Part shown: piece by piece, positions 23,016 to 33,089 of the stretch
Layout: every line of letters starts with the position of its first letter
How positions within the stretch are numbered: the stretch's first letter is position 1
Assembly (NCBI GenBank): GCA_036971715.1
Contig: JAVHJL010000007.1
Span: 2,480,001-2,544,000 of the forward strand
Reading direction: 5' to 3'
From: Arthrobotrys musiformis
Lineage: Eukaryota > Ascomycota > Orbiliomycetes > Orbiliales > Orbiliaceae
Length of the DNA: 64,000 nt
The notes under the pieces: model-generated
Database searches by the model: none
What the model saw: the letters and a program-made list of their open reading frames with translations, nothing else
Told to the model about the DNA's origin: nothing
Made by a program: the position numbers and the translations under genes

Positions 23016-24869
23016 ATGGCGGCTCGTATCGCAATCACCGCTCTACTCTTCCTCCTCCCACCCCTCGTCTCCCCATACCACATCGGCTTCGCCCAAAAGT
23101 CCACTCCCCCAAGTATAATTCGGGTGGACCGTAACCACTGGTTCAACTGCTTCAAACTCCCTTCACCCAAAGAACCCCTCCTTGGCCTAGCAATCTATAA
23201 CGCAGCCAGCCAAACCCACTTCCCAGATGGAATACAATTCTACATCGATCCCACGGGACGATGTTCCGGTGAGCCCTCGCTCGTACTCGCATTCTCAAAG
23301 CGTGTGGGGGTTTACTTCGTAAACCTCGAGGCGTTGGGGTTGAGTAAAGTATTTACCTGCTGGAGGTACTACGATCTTCAAAAGAATCCATTGGGATTGC
23401 GGGCACGCCAGAATATGATCAGGAGGGGCTATGAGGAGGGGCCGATGGATAACATGGCGTTTAAGACGAAGGTTTTTCCGAAGGAGTGGATTATGGCGAA
23501 GATGCTGAAGGATGTGCCTAAACCCGCGATTTTTGTTTCGCAGGGGGGTCAGAGGTATAATCCTGAATATATTTTAGAGTATGGGACACCGCCGGAGGGT
23601 GGTAGATCGAATGAGAAGGAGCTGGTGCTACCGTACTTGGAGAGGCAGTTGAAACGGTGGAGTAAAATCCCCGTAGGAGACGAAGAGGAAGAGCAGAGAC
23701 AAGAAGTGGCGAGGGGAGGGGAGGATGTTGTCGAGGAAGTCATACTAGAACCACCATCCCCCGAAATCATCGAAGTATTAGAGAATCAAAATATTCCACC
23801 ATTGACCCAACAGGAAATAGTAATCGAAGATGACAATCCGATACCAGAGCCGAAGAAAATAGTAATCGAGGATAATATGCCACCACCGAGGGGCGACGGA
23901 ATGGGAAGGGGTTACACTCTTGGAAGTTTCGAGCATTTAAGGCGCCTAGCAGAGCAGCCGGTAAAACCAAAAACAGGGCTAACAGTAACCCAGAGGATGT
24001 ATGAGATACTAAGGCAAAATGCACAAAAGAAGCTGACGATACCTTCGCCAGCGAGTGCTTTCGGGTTGACCTCATTGAAGCAAGGGCTTACGACACCGGA
24101 GCTCATTGATGAAGTTGGAAGGCTTACAGCCGATCCAGATTCCAGCAACATCGAACTCGGATGGACTCTGGTTAGATTGGCGACACAGAGGGATATGTCT
24201 CTATTTCGACAGGAAGGAGGCGGTGTAGATAACTTTCGACTTCCAATACAAACGGGCCCGGGACAAAGGATCACGGCTGGTCTTGGTACGAGGCCAATCA
24301 CGGCCGCAAAAACAGCCAGAGACGGAAACAAGGAGAGCGTGGCATTGCTGGACTTGTCGGATTTGTCGGAGGTAGATGCATCACCCGAACTCAAGGTCAC
24401 TCAAGATCTTGGAATATTACCGGCTCCGATTGCTCGGGATGTAGGGCCAACGGGAGCTGCTCCTCCCCAGAGAGGGCCTGTCGGAAACGATCCCATCCTT
24501 GTAGACAGCGACGATGAGGAGATCATAGAGCCATATGGGCGTCGGCGCCAACCCCAATCAGTTAGTGCCTCGGTTTCTTCCCCTTTACAAGCCCAAGCTC
24601 GTGTAGGGGGAAGAATGGAAGAAGAGGCAATAGAAATAGACGACAATGTGAAACCTGAAGTGAGTACTGGAAACCAGGAAAATTGGGAGGAGGCTTTACA
24701 GGGCGTGAACTTGGATGTTCTCGAAAAATTCGATGATTCTTTCCCGTCTCAGCAGGCTATATTCCCACAAAATGTGGCGGATTTCATGAGAAGTTTGTAC
24801 CATACAGGTGCGTCCGGGGCGATAGAGGACCTCGAAGATCTAAATTTTATCGGGGATAGGAATTTCTAG
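23016..24869 (+). CDS. Predicted secreted protein with SUMO-interaction-like motifs, family member D
   Basis: Single exon, 617 aa. The signal peptide is clear (IAITALLFLLPPLVSPY). The shared domain is the most diverged of the four: a Cys, PKEPLLGLAIY, a second Cys after PTGR, LVLAFSK and YFVNLEAL. From about residue 220 the protein is disordered, acidic and proline-rich. Four short hydrophobic-acidic motifs stand out: IVIEDD at 268, IVIEDN at 282, ILVDSDDEE at 494 and IEIDDN at 539. These match the SUMO-interaction pattern of alternating Val/Ile followed by acids. GRRRQ near 509 is weakly basic. Function is unknown. Signal peptide plus nuclear-type motifs fits an exported effector, by inference only. 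Confidence 0.85.
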   Translation: MAARIAITALLFLLPPLVSPYHIGFAQKSTPPSIIRVDRNHWFNCFKLPSPKEPLLGLAIYNAASQTHFPDGIQFYIDPTGRCSGEPSLVLAFSKRVGVYFVNLEALGLSKVFTCWRYYDLQKNPLGLRARQNMIRRGYEEGPMDNMAFKTKVFPKEWIMAKMLKDVPKPAIFVSQGGQRYNPEYILEYGTPPEGGRSNEKELVLPYLERQLKRWSKIPVGDEEEEQRQEVARGGEDVVEEVILEPPSPEIIEVLENQNIPPLTQQEIVIEDDNPIPEPKKIVIEDNMPPPRGDGMGRGYTLGSFEHLRRLAEQPVKPKTGLTVTQRMYEILRQNAQKKLTIPSPASAFGLTSLKQGLTTPELIDEVGRLTADPDSSNIELGWTLVRLATQRDMSLFRQEGGGVDNFRLPIQTGPGQRITAGLGTRPITAAKTARDGNKESVALLDLSDLSEVDASPELKVTQDLGILPAPIARDVGPTGAAPPQRGPVGNDPILVDSDDEEIIEPYGRRRQPQSVSASVSSPLQAQARVGGRMEEEAIEIDDNVKPEVSTGNQENWEEALQGVNLDVLEKFDDSFPSQQAIFPQNVADFMRSLYHTGASGAIEDLEDLNFIGDRNF

Positions 24870-24951
24870 ATTATTTCCGAGATGTATTAAATAAATATAA
24901 GATTACAAGCCCATGAATAACCCCACGTAGTAGTCCAAGATATCTCAAGAC

Positions 24952-25503
24952 TTATAGGTCCCTCGACTCGATCTCCGGGATGACGGTCGCCTGAGCTGTC
25001 CTCGTATAACTCCCCTCCGGCTGCCCCCAGTAATAATATCCGTCGCTGTGTCTCTGCCAACTCTGGCCGTTCGCTGTAAAACTAGTCTTCCACGGCATCT
25101 TAGCCAAAACATAAACCAAGAACCCGAATCCCACCGTTGTTCCACCGATCAATGCCAACCCGTAGATAATAAGCCACCAGAGCTTAAAAATGGTCGAAAT
25201 AGCAACACGTTTGAGGAATCCGAGTGTTGCAAAAGCCTGTGCTGTGGCTGTGGAGGCTGGTGCAGGCGCCAGGATATCCCTGGCGTTTGGCAGCTGGGAA
25301 ACAATGGCAGCCAATCGCCACTTCGGCAGATTTTCAGGAGACAGACGATGCAGTTCCTCGAGTTGCTAGATCGAACCGGTGTTAGCATACGCGTATCACA
25401 TGGAATTTTTAGCATCGCCTCGAGCAACGGAACATACCATGCGGATAACGGCCAGCGAACGTTCCGCGTCGAGCTGTTCTGGTTTGATGACCCCGGTCGA
25501 CAT
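24952..25503 (-). CDS. Small integral membrane protein, unknown
   Basis: Two exons, 25503-25438 and 25365-24952, give 159 aa; the 72-nt intron has a GTATGT donor and a GCTAAC branch site and is phase 0. The start MSTGVIKPEQ is the best-placed ATG. The N-terminal 40 residues are helical and charged (QLEELHRLSPENLPKW). Two hydrophobic stretches follow (about residues 75-90 and 93-112), and the tail is Tyr- and Trp-rich (YYYWGQPEGSY). The order helix, two membrane spans, soluble tail is common in small ER or mitochondrial proteins. I do not recognise the family. It is convergent with gene D, only 82 bp apart. Confidence 0.75.
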
Positions 25504-26199
25504 CTTGATACTCGAGAAATGGAAGGTGATGAATGCAAAGGAGAGGATGTATGCAACATGTACAGTGTATCGTGGAGCGTGCATGAGTACGGTTGTGAGA
25601 TGAGATTGATTGGCATCGAGATGTGGCCTTATAATGGGCGAACGATGACTCTCGCTTTCGCAGGAACTCCCAACCAGGCCACTTGGAACAAAGACGCACA
25701 CCCCGGACAAAGGAAAAAAATACTAAAAAATAAAATAAAATAAAATAAAAAATAAAGAAAAATAAAAAGAAAATAGATGCGACGACGAGCTGCCTATTTT
25801 AGCGGCCGAATGAGGCTTAAAACTAGCGTACGTAGACCCCTCTAGCGGTACGTCACCGTACTGCTTGTTAGGTTGGTTAGCTTGGTGGGTTGTTGGTGTG
25901 GGTCCTCTCAGCTTTGGAGAGTGCCATTGTGAGTGATTGATATTGTAAGCTTAAATCCCTCTTAGCTTCGCCCCCAAACAGCCATCAACATCAACCAACC
26001 TTCGCTCGCCATCTCTCCTGAATCCTCCAGGATACAATATAGAGCAATCTATCTCGACGTCTAACTACCTCCTCAAGAACACCTATTACCTCCGATATAA
26101 AGCAGGTTGCCTGATACCGATATCGATAGTTGGCAAACAACTTCAACGATAGAGACGTTCGAGTTCCACAAACGTTACCATCGTACCCCTACCACCACC
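25504..26199. other. Divergent promoter region with A-rich microsatellite
   Basis: This stretch separates the minus-strand membrane protein from the plus-strand calponin-homology gene and should contain both promoters. An imperfect (AAAAT)n tract covers about 25711-25775. A pyrimidine- and CA-rich leader precedes the ATG at 26200. Confidence 0.6.
25711..25775. repeat. AAAAT-type low-complexity tract
   Basis: The sequence is almost purely A with single T at 4-6 base spacing, so it is a simple repeat. Such poly(dA:dT) tracts exclude nucleosomes in fungal promoters, which fits its position between divergent genes. Confidence 0.85.
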
Positions 26200-28112
26200 A
26201 TGGCGTCCGTGTCTTCCTTGGATAAGGACCTTGCGAAGCTCCGGCTGGGAAAGTACACTGTACAGGCTTCGAATGAAGCAAAAGCGTGGATCGAAAGCAC
26301 TCTGGGCGAAAAGCTGCCGGCCGATGACTTGATGGATGCTCTGCACGATGGAACAGTGCTATGTCGGTATGTAGGGCCATAGAATAGCTCGGATGGCTTC
26401 GGAGCCGTATAGGAATAGACGTCCAACTAACTAACCAATGTATCTTAGGCTGGCGAACAAACTAGTACCGAATAGTACCAAACCGAAGAAGTCCGAGATG
26501 CCATTCGTACAGGCGAGTTTGTATTCCAAAGCTGTGTAACGAATGGGACCGTACTAACAGACCGCTTGCAGATGGAGAATATCGCCATGTTCCTCAAAGT
26601 CTGCCAGGACGTTCTTAAGCTCTCGCAGCACGACCTTTTCCTTACTGTCGACCTCTACGATTTCAAGGTACATTTCAATGCTATTGCCTTCTACCCCTTG
26701 TACGGTTTGCTAATATAGATGGTTTATAGGATCCAGCACAGGTTCTTCAAACAATCGGTGCCTTCTCTCGAATCGCCCATTCTCGAAACCCATCCGCTTT
26801 CCCAACTGCCATCGGACCGAAAGCATCTGCAACCTCCGCTACAGGGAAATCGAAACCACCCGTTCCCGCGAAAACGGCCGTTTCATCGTGGTCCAAGCCT
26901 GTCGATGAACTCACAACCGCTCCAGCGTGGAATATCCATCAATATGGTTACATGGGTGGTGCATCCCAGGGAACACAAGGGGTCGTACTGGGTGCAAGAA
27001 GGCAGATTACCACTGCATCACCCCATGTCCCTAGCTTAAGGGAGAAAGAGGAACGAAGAAAGCAACATGAGGAGGAAATCGACGCTAGAGCAGCCGAAGA
27101 AGAGAGGGAACGACAGAGACAAGAGGAAGCGAACTGGCTTAGGAAAGAAGAGCTTCAGCGAAAGAGGCAGGCGGAACAGGAGCAGGCTTCGCGAGCACGG
27201 AAAGATTTGGAACTCCAAGAACGGGATGCAGCGGAACAGGAGAAAATCAAACTCCGGGAGGAAGCCCATGCCCTTCGTGAGGAAGAGGATGCTAAGCGAA
27301 AAGAGTACGAGGAACGTCTACAAGCCGAGCGAGCCGCGCAGGATCGCAGAGAATATCAAGAAGAGGCCAATAGGTTCCGAGCCTCGAATCAAGAACACGC
27401 AGCTGTATCTTCAGAGAGCGATCGCATCAGGGAGCTCGAACGACAGTTAGAAGAAGCCAAAGCACGAGAAAAAGCTTACCTCGGAAAACAGCAGCCATCA
27501 CAAAGATCTAACACACGAACAATAACCCCACCCAACGACGCCGAGGAGCGAGAGGCCCTTCGAAGTGCTTGGCAGGAGAATCAATCCCGTCCGGTTCCAC
27601 CTAAGCCAACGGGAAAACCCGCGTTTACTCACAGTGCACGAGCTGCACAGCGACAACGCGAGCTACAGGATGAGGATGATGCGGCGGAAACCCAGCGGAA
27701 GTCTCCAGGGCCACCGGCTACACCCCCTAGGAATACTACACCAGCAGCGTCTCAGACCTCCCCATTGGCTAGTACACGGTGGGGATTCAAGGGCGCATCC
27801 TCGAAACCTGTTGGGGGTGGTCTAAGTGTTGTCCAAAGAGAAATGGAGCTTGAAAGGCAGCGACAGAAGGAGTGGGAGCGAAACCAGGAGCAATTACAGG
27901 AAGACAGGAAACTGATGACCGATAAAGAAATCAAAGAAGGTGGGGAGATGCCATGGGACATTCACCAATATGGGTAAGCAGCAGCCCTTTCGATTACTCT
28001 CCTTCAAATTAAGCTAACAAATCTTAGGTATACGGGTGGTGCCAACCAAGGGACCGAGCAGGTAGCATTTGGAGCTAGGAGACAGATTATCGGGCCGAAA
28101 CAACAGAAGTGA
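26200..28112 (+). CDS. Calponin-homology protein with coiled coil and two calponin repeats
   Basis: Five exons, 26200-26366, 26449-26512, 26572-26667, 26730-27973 and 28028-28112, give 551 aa. Intron 2 has a GC donor (CAG|GCGAGT), supported because it rebuilds the conserved MPFVQMENIAMFLK of the CH domain. Order: CH domain (about 1-150), a calponin-type repeat (IHQYGYMGGASQG...GARRQI), a charged coiled coil of about 170 residues, a proline-rich stretch with PPKP, and a second calponin-type repeat at the extreme C-terminus (IHQYGYTGGANQG...GARRQI). It resembles yeast Scp1/transgelin, an actin-bundling protein of cortical patches, but is much longer because of the central coiled coil. It should bind actin in the cytoplasm. 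Confidence 0.92.
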
Positions 28113-28870
28113 TAGCGTAAATAATTTGCATATCTTGATGCGAAATAGCGCAGCTGAATGGCGGTTGTTGATGGCTGATGAATTAGGCTCATTGCATTGT
28201 CGATTAATTTTTCTTTCTACACCAGTAACCCCAACTGCTTTTTTTTCATTGTCAGCCTCGCTTTTTCTGCTTTGTGCGCTTCGTAGTGATATGATAGTAT
28301 TCCCTTGCTTCTTTTGCTCTTTTCCTTTTTTTATTTTTCTTTTCCTTTTCCGCTTGTTTCTCCTTTCCTTTTTTTCACCAGAGTTTGGGATGGACTGCCA
28401 GTAGTTTCTTTTGTCTTGTTGAGCGATAAAAGTGCACTTAAGTGTGGGTAAAAAGTCGTTTCGCTGCTCGATGGATATAGACCAAAACCAAAAAAATTGA
28501 ATGGGACCTCGAGGTCTCGCGGGTGGACTTTTATTTCATTTTCGAGCTCCTGTCTGCTGGGAATATCTTCAAGGACCGGGATCTCGACATCCGGGTGTAA
28601 TAATCAGGCGGGGATAAGAAAAGCTGCGGTCTAAACGCTATGGCCCACCTGCATGCAAGTAAACGATGATGCATCAAATAGCGACCCCCAGACTATGCAT
28701 CAAACGCACATATGTGCTATACATGGACACAAGCGGGACAACTTCTATATTTCGATCACTGCTTCTTCCTTTTAACATAATCAAACCTCTGGGTTTTGGT
28801 CAAACGCTCGAAAAAGATAGACTCGAGTCCCCTTCGATTTCCCTCTCAGGGCACCTGAAAGTTGATAATA
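28113..28870. other. Intergenic with pyrimidine-rich tract
   Basis: A T/C-rich tract at about 28304-28380 lies downstream of the calponin-homology gene, probably in its 3' UTR or just beyond. No gene was recognised before 28871. Confidence 0.5.
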
Positions 28871-29248
28871 ATGGAACCCGAACGCGCGGTCGAATCAAAG
28901 CAACGCCAACTATGGTTCGCCACCTTCGAATCCAAGTACCGTAACGAAGAAGGCCACCCCAGTCGCTTCGACCACTGGGCTTTCTTCCTCCCCGAAACAC
29001 CAGTACAGGATTGGAGGGAACTGCGACACGGGAGGGTCTTACAAGTCGCCGGGAGTCCTTACACTGGATTCTCGCCGTATATTGAGAATATAAATATTAC
29101 GGAAATGGGGACTAGTAAGTATTTTGCTGAGATGGTGATGGAGAGTATCGATCTTGAGGTTGTGACGAGGAAGGCGAACGCGCAGCCGGGGTTTCCGAGT
29201 GAGGAGAAGCCGATTACTGGGGTAATTTACCGCGCACCCTTGGTTTAG
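28871..29248 (+). CDS. Small uncharacterised cytosolic protein
   Basis: Single open frame of 125 aa from ATG 28871 (MEPERAVESK). The central block FDHWAFFLPE...GRVLQVAGSPYTGF has the look of a conserved fold: a His-Trp near a hydrophobic strand, then a Gly-Pro-free strand. This block recurs in small fungal proteins of unknown function, but I cannot name a family with confidence. A GTAAGT at 29115 could be a donor, yet the frame stays open through it and no matching acceptor improves the model. No signal peptide. The length is complete for a one-domain protein. Confidence 0.6.
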   Translation: MEPERAVESKQRQLWFATFESKYRNEEGHPSRFDHWAFFLPETPVQDWRELRHGRVLQVAGSPYTGFSPYIENINITEMGTSKYFAEMVMESIDLEVVTRKANAQPGFPSEEKPITGVIYRAPLV

Positions 29249-29706
29249 AATGGTATTTCCGTTTTTAAACATGTGTCCTGAATTGATTCACCGACTGATA
29301 TTCTGGTTTTTAAATTTTTATAGAGACCGAATTGCCAGGGTTGGCTTTTCTTGCTTGCGGTCGCATGTGTAGAAGACAAAATTATGGACAAATCTGTGGT
29401 GACACACTTGCTGAGTAGGGTACAGAAGTAGGCCGTCTTAATGTTATCCCTATTTACAGTTACGACGATTTGGTTTATGGACAACATTTTTCACGTATAG
29501 CGATCGCGATTATTTCTGGGAGAATTGGCGGTTTCAATTTTCATGACGGAATGGTTCTCTCCTTGTACGTATTCTAGCATACAGCTATATTTAGTGTATA
29601 TATGGCTATTCCGTTGGCGCATCAAGTGGTTTTTGCCCGTAAGTAACGACGCTATATTACAGTTAGTTTATAATATCATCCAGCTCGGACTTTTAGTATT
29701 AGGGGC
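29249..29706. other. Intergenic, AT-rich
   Basis: The space between the small gene and the 3' end of the minus-strand methyltransferase holds nothing that I recognise. Confidence 0.5.
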
Positions 29707-31484
29707 TCACAAATTGAAGTACATGTGGAAATCTTTGTTTTGAAGATTTTTCTTGATATCGACGACGGCTTGAGTGGACTCTTCGATCGTTTTCTGTGTC
29801 CTCATAAGTTAGCCCTTCGTAGGTAATGATGCTTATTCAGTTTAACTGACCCCGAGAATACGAGTATAGGCCGCCGTAGTAAACCCCTCGGCCGCATTCA
29901 CCATATTGATAAGATTGAACGCCCCGATTTCCTTCTCTACCGGATCCTTCGGCCACGATCCGATGGGTAATTTAAAATACTCTTGTTTGATGTTCACAAA
30001 CCCGGCTTTGTTCATATGGCCAACGATATGTGGCGCAACGACGCAGGTTTGTCCGAGGATCTCGGTGGCCTGGATGAGATTGACGCACCACTGTTTCAAG
30101 ATGTTGTCTTCTGGGACTGATCCGTCGTCGGTGGTGATTTCGACAGTGTGTTCTTGGGATTCCCAGTATGCACCGGGTTTTAAGGTTTTGAAGATGTCTT
30201 GGGCGAGTTTTCCCCAGTCTTTGACGGCGGCGTGGCAGTCTCTTTCGTGGATGAAGTCGTAGGAGTTGGGGGTTTGGAGCCAAGGGTCGTTGAAGTCGTC
30301 GACTTCGAAGGAGACGTTTGGTGGGACCCTGTGTAATGTTATAATATAGAGGCGCTTTTATTAGCAAATACCTTCTTCAGTTCTAAGTCTCAGCTAGACG
30401 TGTTTTCTACCAGCTAGGTTGGATAGGTGAGATATCTGGATATAATAAGTGTCAGCGACTACATAACCCGATATGTCGGGATAAAGGGATATACCATTTC
30501 CCACCACTTCAGCTTCTGGGAATTCCTCGGCCATTTGAATAGCCCATATCCCGGTTCCGGTACCGACGTCCAATATCTTCTTCGGGCTTTCGATGGGGGC
30601 TAAGAACAGTTTCCCCCTAAGTCTCAGGAGGAATACATGGTGACTGTTGCATTTACATTGCTATTAGTATAAACTCTTTTTCCACGGGGAGCACCGTTTT
30701 TGTCGAAGATCACTCAGAACATACAAGAGATCCATTTGGTCTTGTTGGAACTACCGGTTTGAATCGTACGGGTTAGTGGGTACGTCGCCCATTTGTATGG
30801 TTAATAAATAGACCCTCACCTCATCATTTGGGACAAGCCATTGTCCTTCTTTGTACGCATGGTAGCGTCTTCCGTTCTCGTATTTATATGCTGGGTGAAT
30901 ATGTCAATACGCAAAATAATAGAACGAGTATGGGCCCTAGATCTTCGAATTCACGAACCTTTGACGGAATCAATCAACGATGTCGTCGCGGAAGCACTAG
31001 ATAAACCGTCCTTAGTTAGAGAGAAAATCAAATAGAAATCAGGGCCGCCGTTTCATCGTTCTCCCGCTGCAGCGCTGGAAAGAGATCATGTATCGTACGA
31101 GTCAGCACCATAGAGAGAATCATATTCCGAAGTTCCGGCGGTGATATCCTAGAGAACGAGTTTATGAACCTATCAGTTTTGTGTTGGCGACCCAGAAAAC
31201 AACGTCGTCGGTGACCCCCAAATTCTTGGTCTTGGCGTATTCCCTTCAAGGCTTCGCATTGCATAATATTGGCGAAAGCTTCGAAAGGAACTGGCATGAA
31301 CAATAGCCATTGTATCTTCAACAATTGCGCAAGATGCGACTACGCGCATAAAAGATAGGATGAAAAACCCCCCAAAGAACAGCGCAAAGCTCAAAGAATT
31401 GATTTAATTTGTAAATATAAAATTTAAATTAATTCTACTCACATCATCGATTTCGATGTAGTGTCTTGAATCTTCGTTCGACAT
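29707..31484 (-). CDS. LaeA-type SAM-dependent methyltransferase
   Basis: Eight exons on the minus strand: 31484-31443, 31010-30959, 30890-30820, 30750-30725, 30643-30495, 30435-30411, 30328-29851 and 29793-29707, giving 309 aa. The later junctions rebuild family landmarks: YENGRRYHAY, LVPNDE, QMDLFHHVFLL, the SAM-binding ILDVGTGTGIWAI, ISPIQPSWVPPN and a motif with DFIHERD. This Rossmann-fold group includes LaeA and many secondary-metabolite and orphan methyltransferases. Exon 1 (MSNEDSRHYIEIDD) is inferred: it is in phase and typical of family N-termini, but needs a 432-nt first intron, long for this genome. Exons 2-8 are secure. The C-terminus (HMYFNL) is slightly shorter than usual. Confidence 0.85.
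31028..31324 (-). pseudogene. Fragment with PPELRN motif inside methyltransferase intron 1
   Basis: The frame contains SPPELRNMILSMV, the hallmark of a large fungal family of F-box-like or 2EXR-type proteins, where it usually opens the N-terminal domain. Here it is near the end of an isolated 99-codon frame that stops soon after, so it cannot encode the usual protein. It lies wholly within the proposed first intron of the methyltransferase, same strand. It is best read as a decayed gene piece, or as a sign that the methyltransferase exon 1 model is wrong. Confidence 0.35.
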
Positions 31485-31499
31485 GGCGTATCGGTAAAC

Positions 31500-31930
31500 T
31501 TATCGGCCAAGAAACAGGGCTTTCTTTAGCTTGTATGTTCGCTGCGAAATATTGGCCAATTGACCAATCGATCTGACTCGAATATAATCCGAATCTACGG
31601 TGGATCCCACAGGATACAGAACTTTTAAATTCCAAAAGAAATAGCGACGAGCAAGCTGAAACTTCGACGATAGTCTACCCAGAAAATCATTCCGCGCAAT
31701 TAACGGGCGAACCCTCTCCCTTTTGTGCTTTTCAGTCTCTCCCATCGCCGCAGCTTTCAATTCTTCAGAGATATCGGGCGTCGACGTAAGAAACCCCCCA
31801 AGGCCCCACCGCCAAGCATCGATATGTAGGTCGAATACCACCGTTTGCCAGTTGGTGGTACGCGATTGAACTGATAGAGATGCGTCTCTCCATACATCGC
31901 AGCAGCGACAGCCGATATATTGTTCTGCGC
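31500..31930 (-). pseudogene. Decayed F-box/2EXR-like gene fragment
   Basis: Reading minus, one frame gives AAMYGETHLYQFNRVPPTG and LGGFLRRRP, a pattern common downstream of PPELRN in fungal F-box-like proteins, then stops. Another frame continues with DISEELKAAAMG and LGRLSSKFQLARRYFFW. The switch of frame near 31790 without clear splice signals, and no ATG or N-terminal motif upstream, point to a broken gene. The PPELRN piece at 31028-31324 is downstream rather than upstream, so the two fragments are rearranged or come from different copies. Confidence 0.4.
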
Positions 31931-33089
31931 ATGCATGCAGGGGTGTCGCAGATTATGTTAGTATTTTAACCATGAGGAGGCCGGTTTGCATTTTCGCCGC
32001 CTATGTCTTTTATGATGGGGTTTTTATAATTATAATTGAAGATGGATTTAAGTTTATCATCGTGGATGTCACAGAGCTCAATGTCGGGCCCAAATGTCTA
32101 TCAATGCGTAATGAAACGGGCCTAGTTTACGAGACGAGGTGAAACCTTCTTCAACGAAAAAAGGGGGAAAAGATACGATATGCATTTTCATGCTGAAAGT
32201 AGATTACGATATCAGTATTGTTTTCGGCTAGTGGACGATGTATTAGGTCTACATGACTTTAGGTATACAGGAAGAAAAATACAATATTGCTGACGTATCT
32301 GCGTATGGCCAGAGGATCATACCAGAGGAATATGGGATATATCACAACATCCCAGTTATCACTCGTGCCGCGGACGTCCCTGTTTATATTTTCTATCCGT
32401 GGGACCTTTTTTTGGAACCGAATATACAAAAAGAAGTCAATCGTTTGAAACGGAACCTTAGCTGGCAGTTTGTTTTATTAGTCAGTCAATGGCGCGGCCA
32501 TGGACCTTCCGCCAGCTCTGGTATATGGGACAACCATGGACCCACTCTACTCGATTTCGCCAAGGTTTGATACGTGCAGGGCCACAACGGCCGCGTGTGA
32601 TCCTCTGCGAACGCCCGCCTAAGATAAACATAATAAAATAAATATTAGTTTCCTTTAAACAATTGTGCGCCAAATCCGCTTTTTAAATTTTTGGGGGAGT
32701 TAACGTATATAAATTTAGGACTTATACTACATGTTGGATCCATGCGATTCATGAACGAGGACAGCAAATTAACTTTGGAGAGCTATAGTATACCGAATGA
32801 AATACGTTTCTATTTCGTCAAGGTTTCTAAATGCCTAGTATTCATGAAAGTTTCTCCAATCTTCTTTTTAAACTTTCTGCACGCTTTTGTGTTTGCCATG
32901 CGAGACCAGTACGTGTTTGCAAATTTCCCTCGAGATGAGCATATAGTAGAGAGCTAGCTGACCAACGATGGGTCGATTCCACGACAAAAGGCCGCAGAAC
33001 TCGGGAAGCTCGGAGAGTGTTTATCTCGAGATCTCTTGATATTAAAAAGACTCTATGAATCATAGTACCGGAGGATTAAATACAACATA
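31931..33089. other. Intergenic, weak open frames only
   Basis: Plus-strand frames at 32253-32570 (ATG-started, 105 codons, several aromatic residues) and 32691-32957 are open but have no recognisable motif or partner exons. The first could be a fragment of a lost gene. AT-rich DNA surrounds them. Confidence 0.4.

Noticed and set aside
25048..25743. Plus-strand frame of 231 codons opposite the small membrane protein
   Set aside because: The minus strand gives a phased intron with branch site and membrane segments; the plus frame has no protein features and ends in poly-Lys codons of the A-rich tract.
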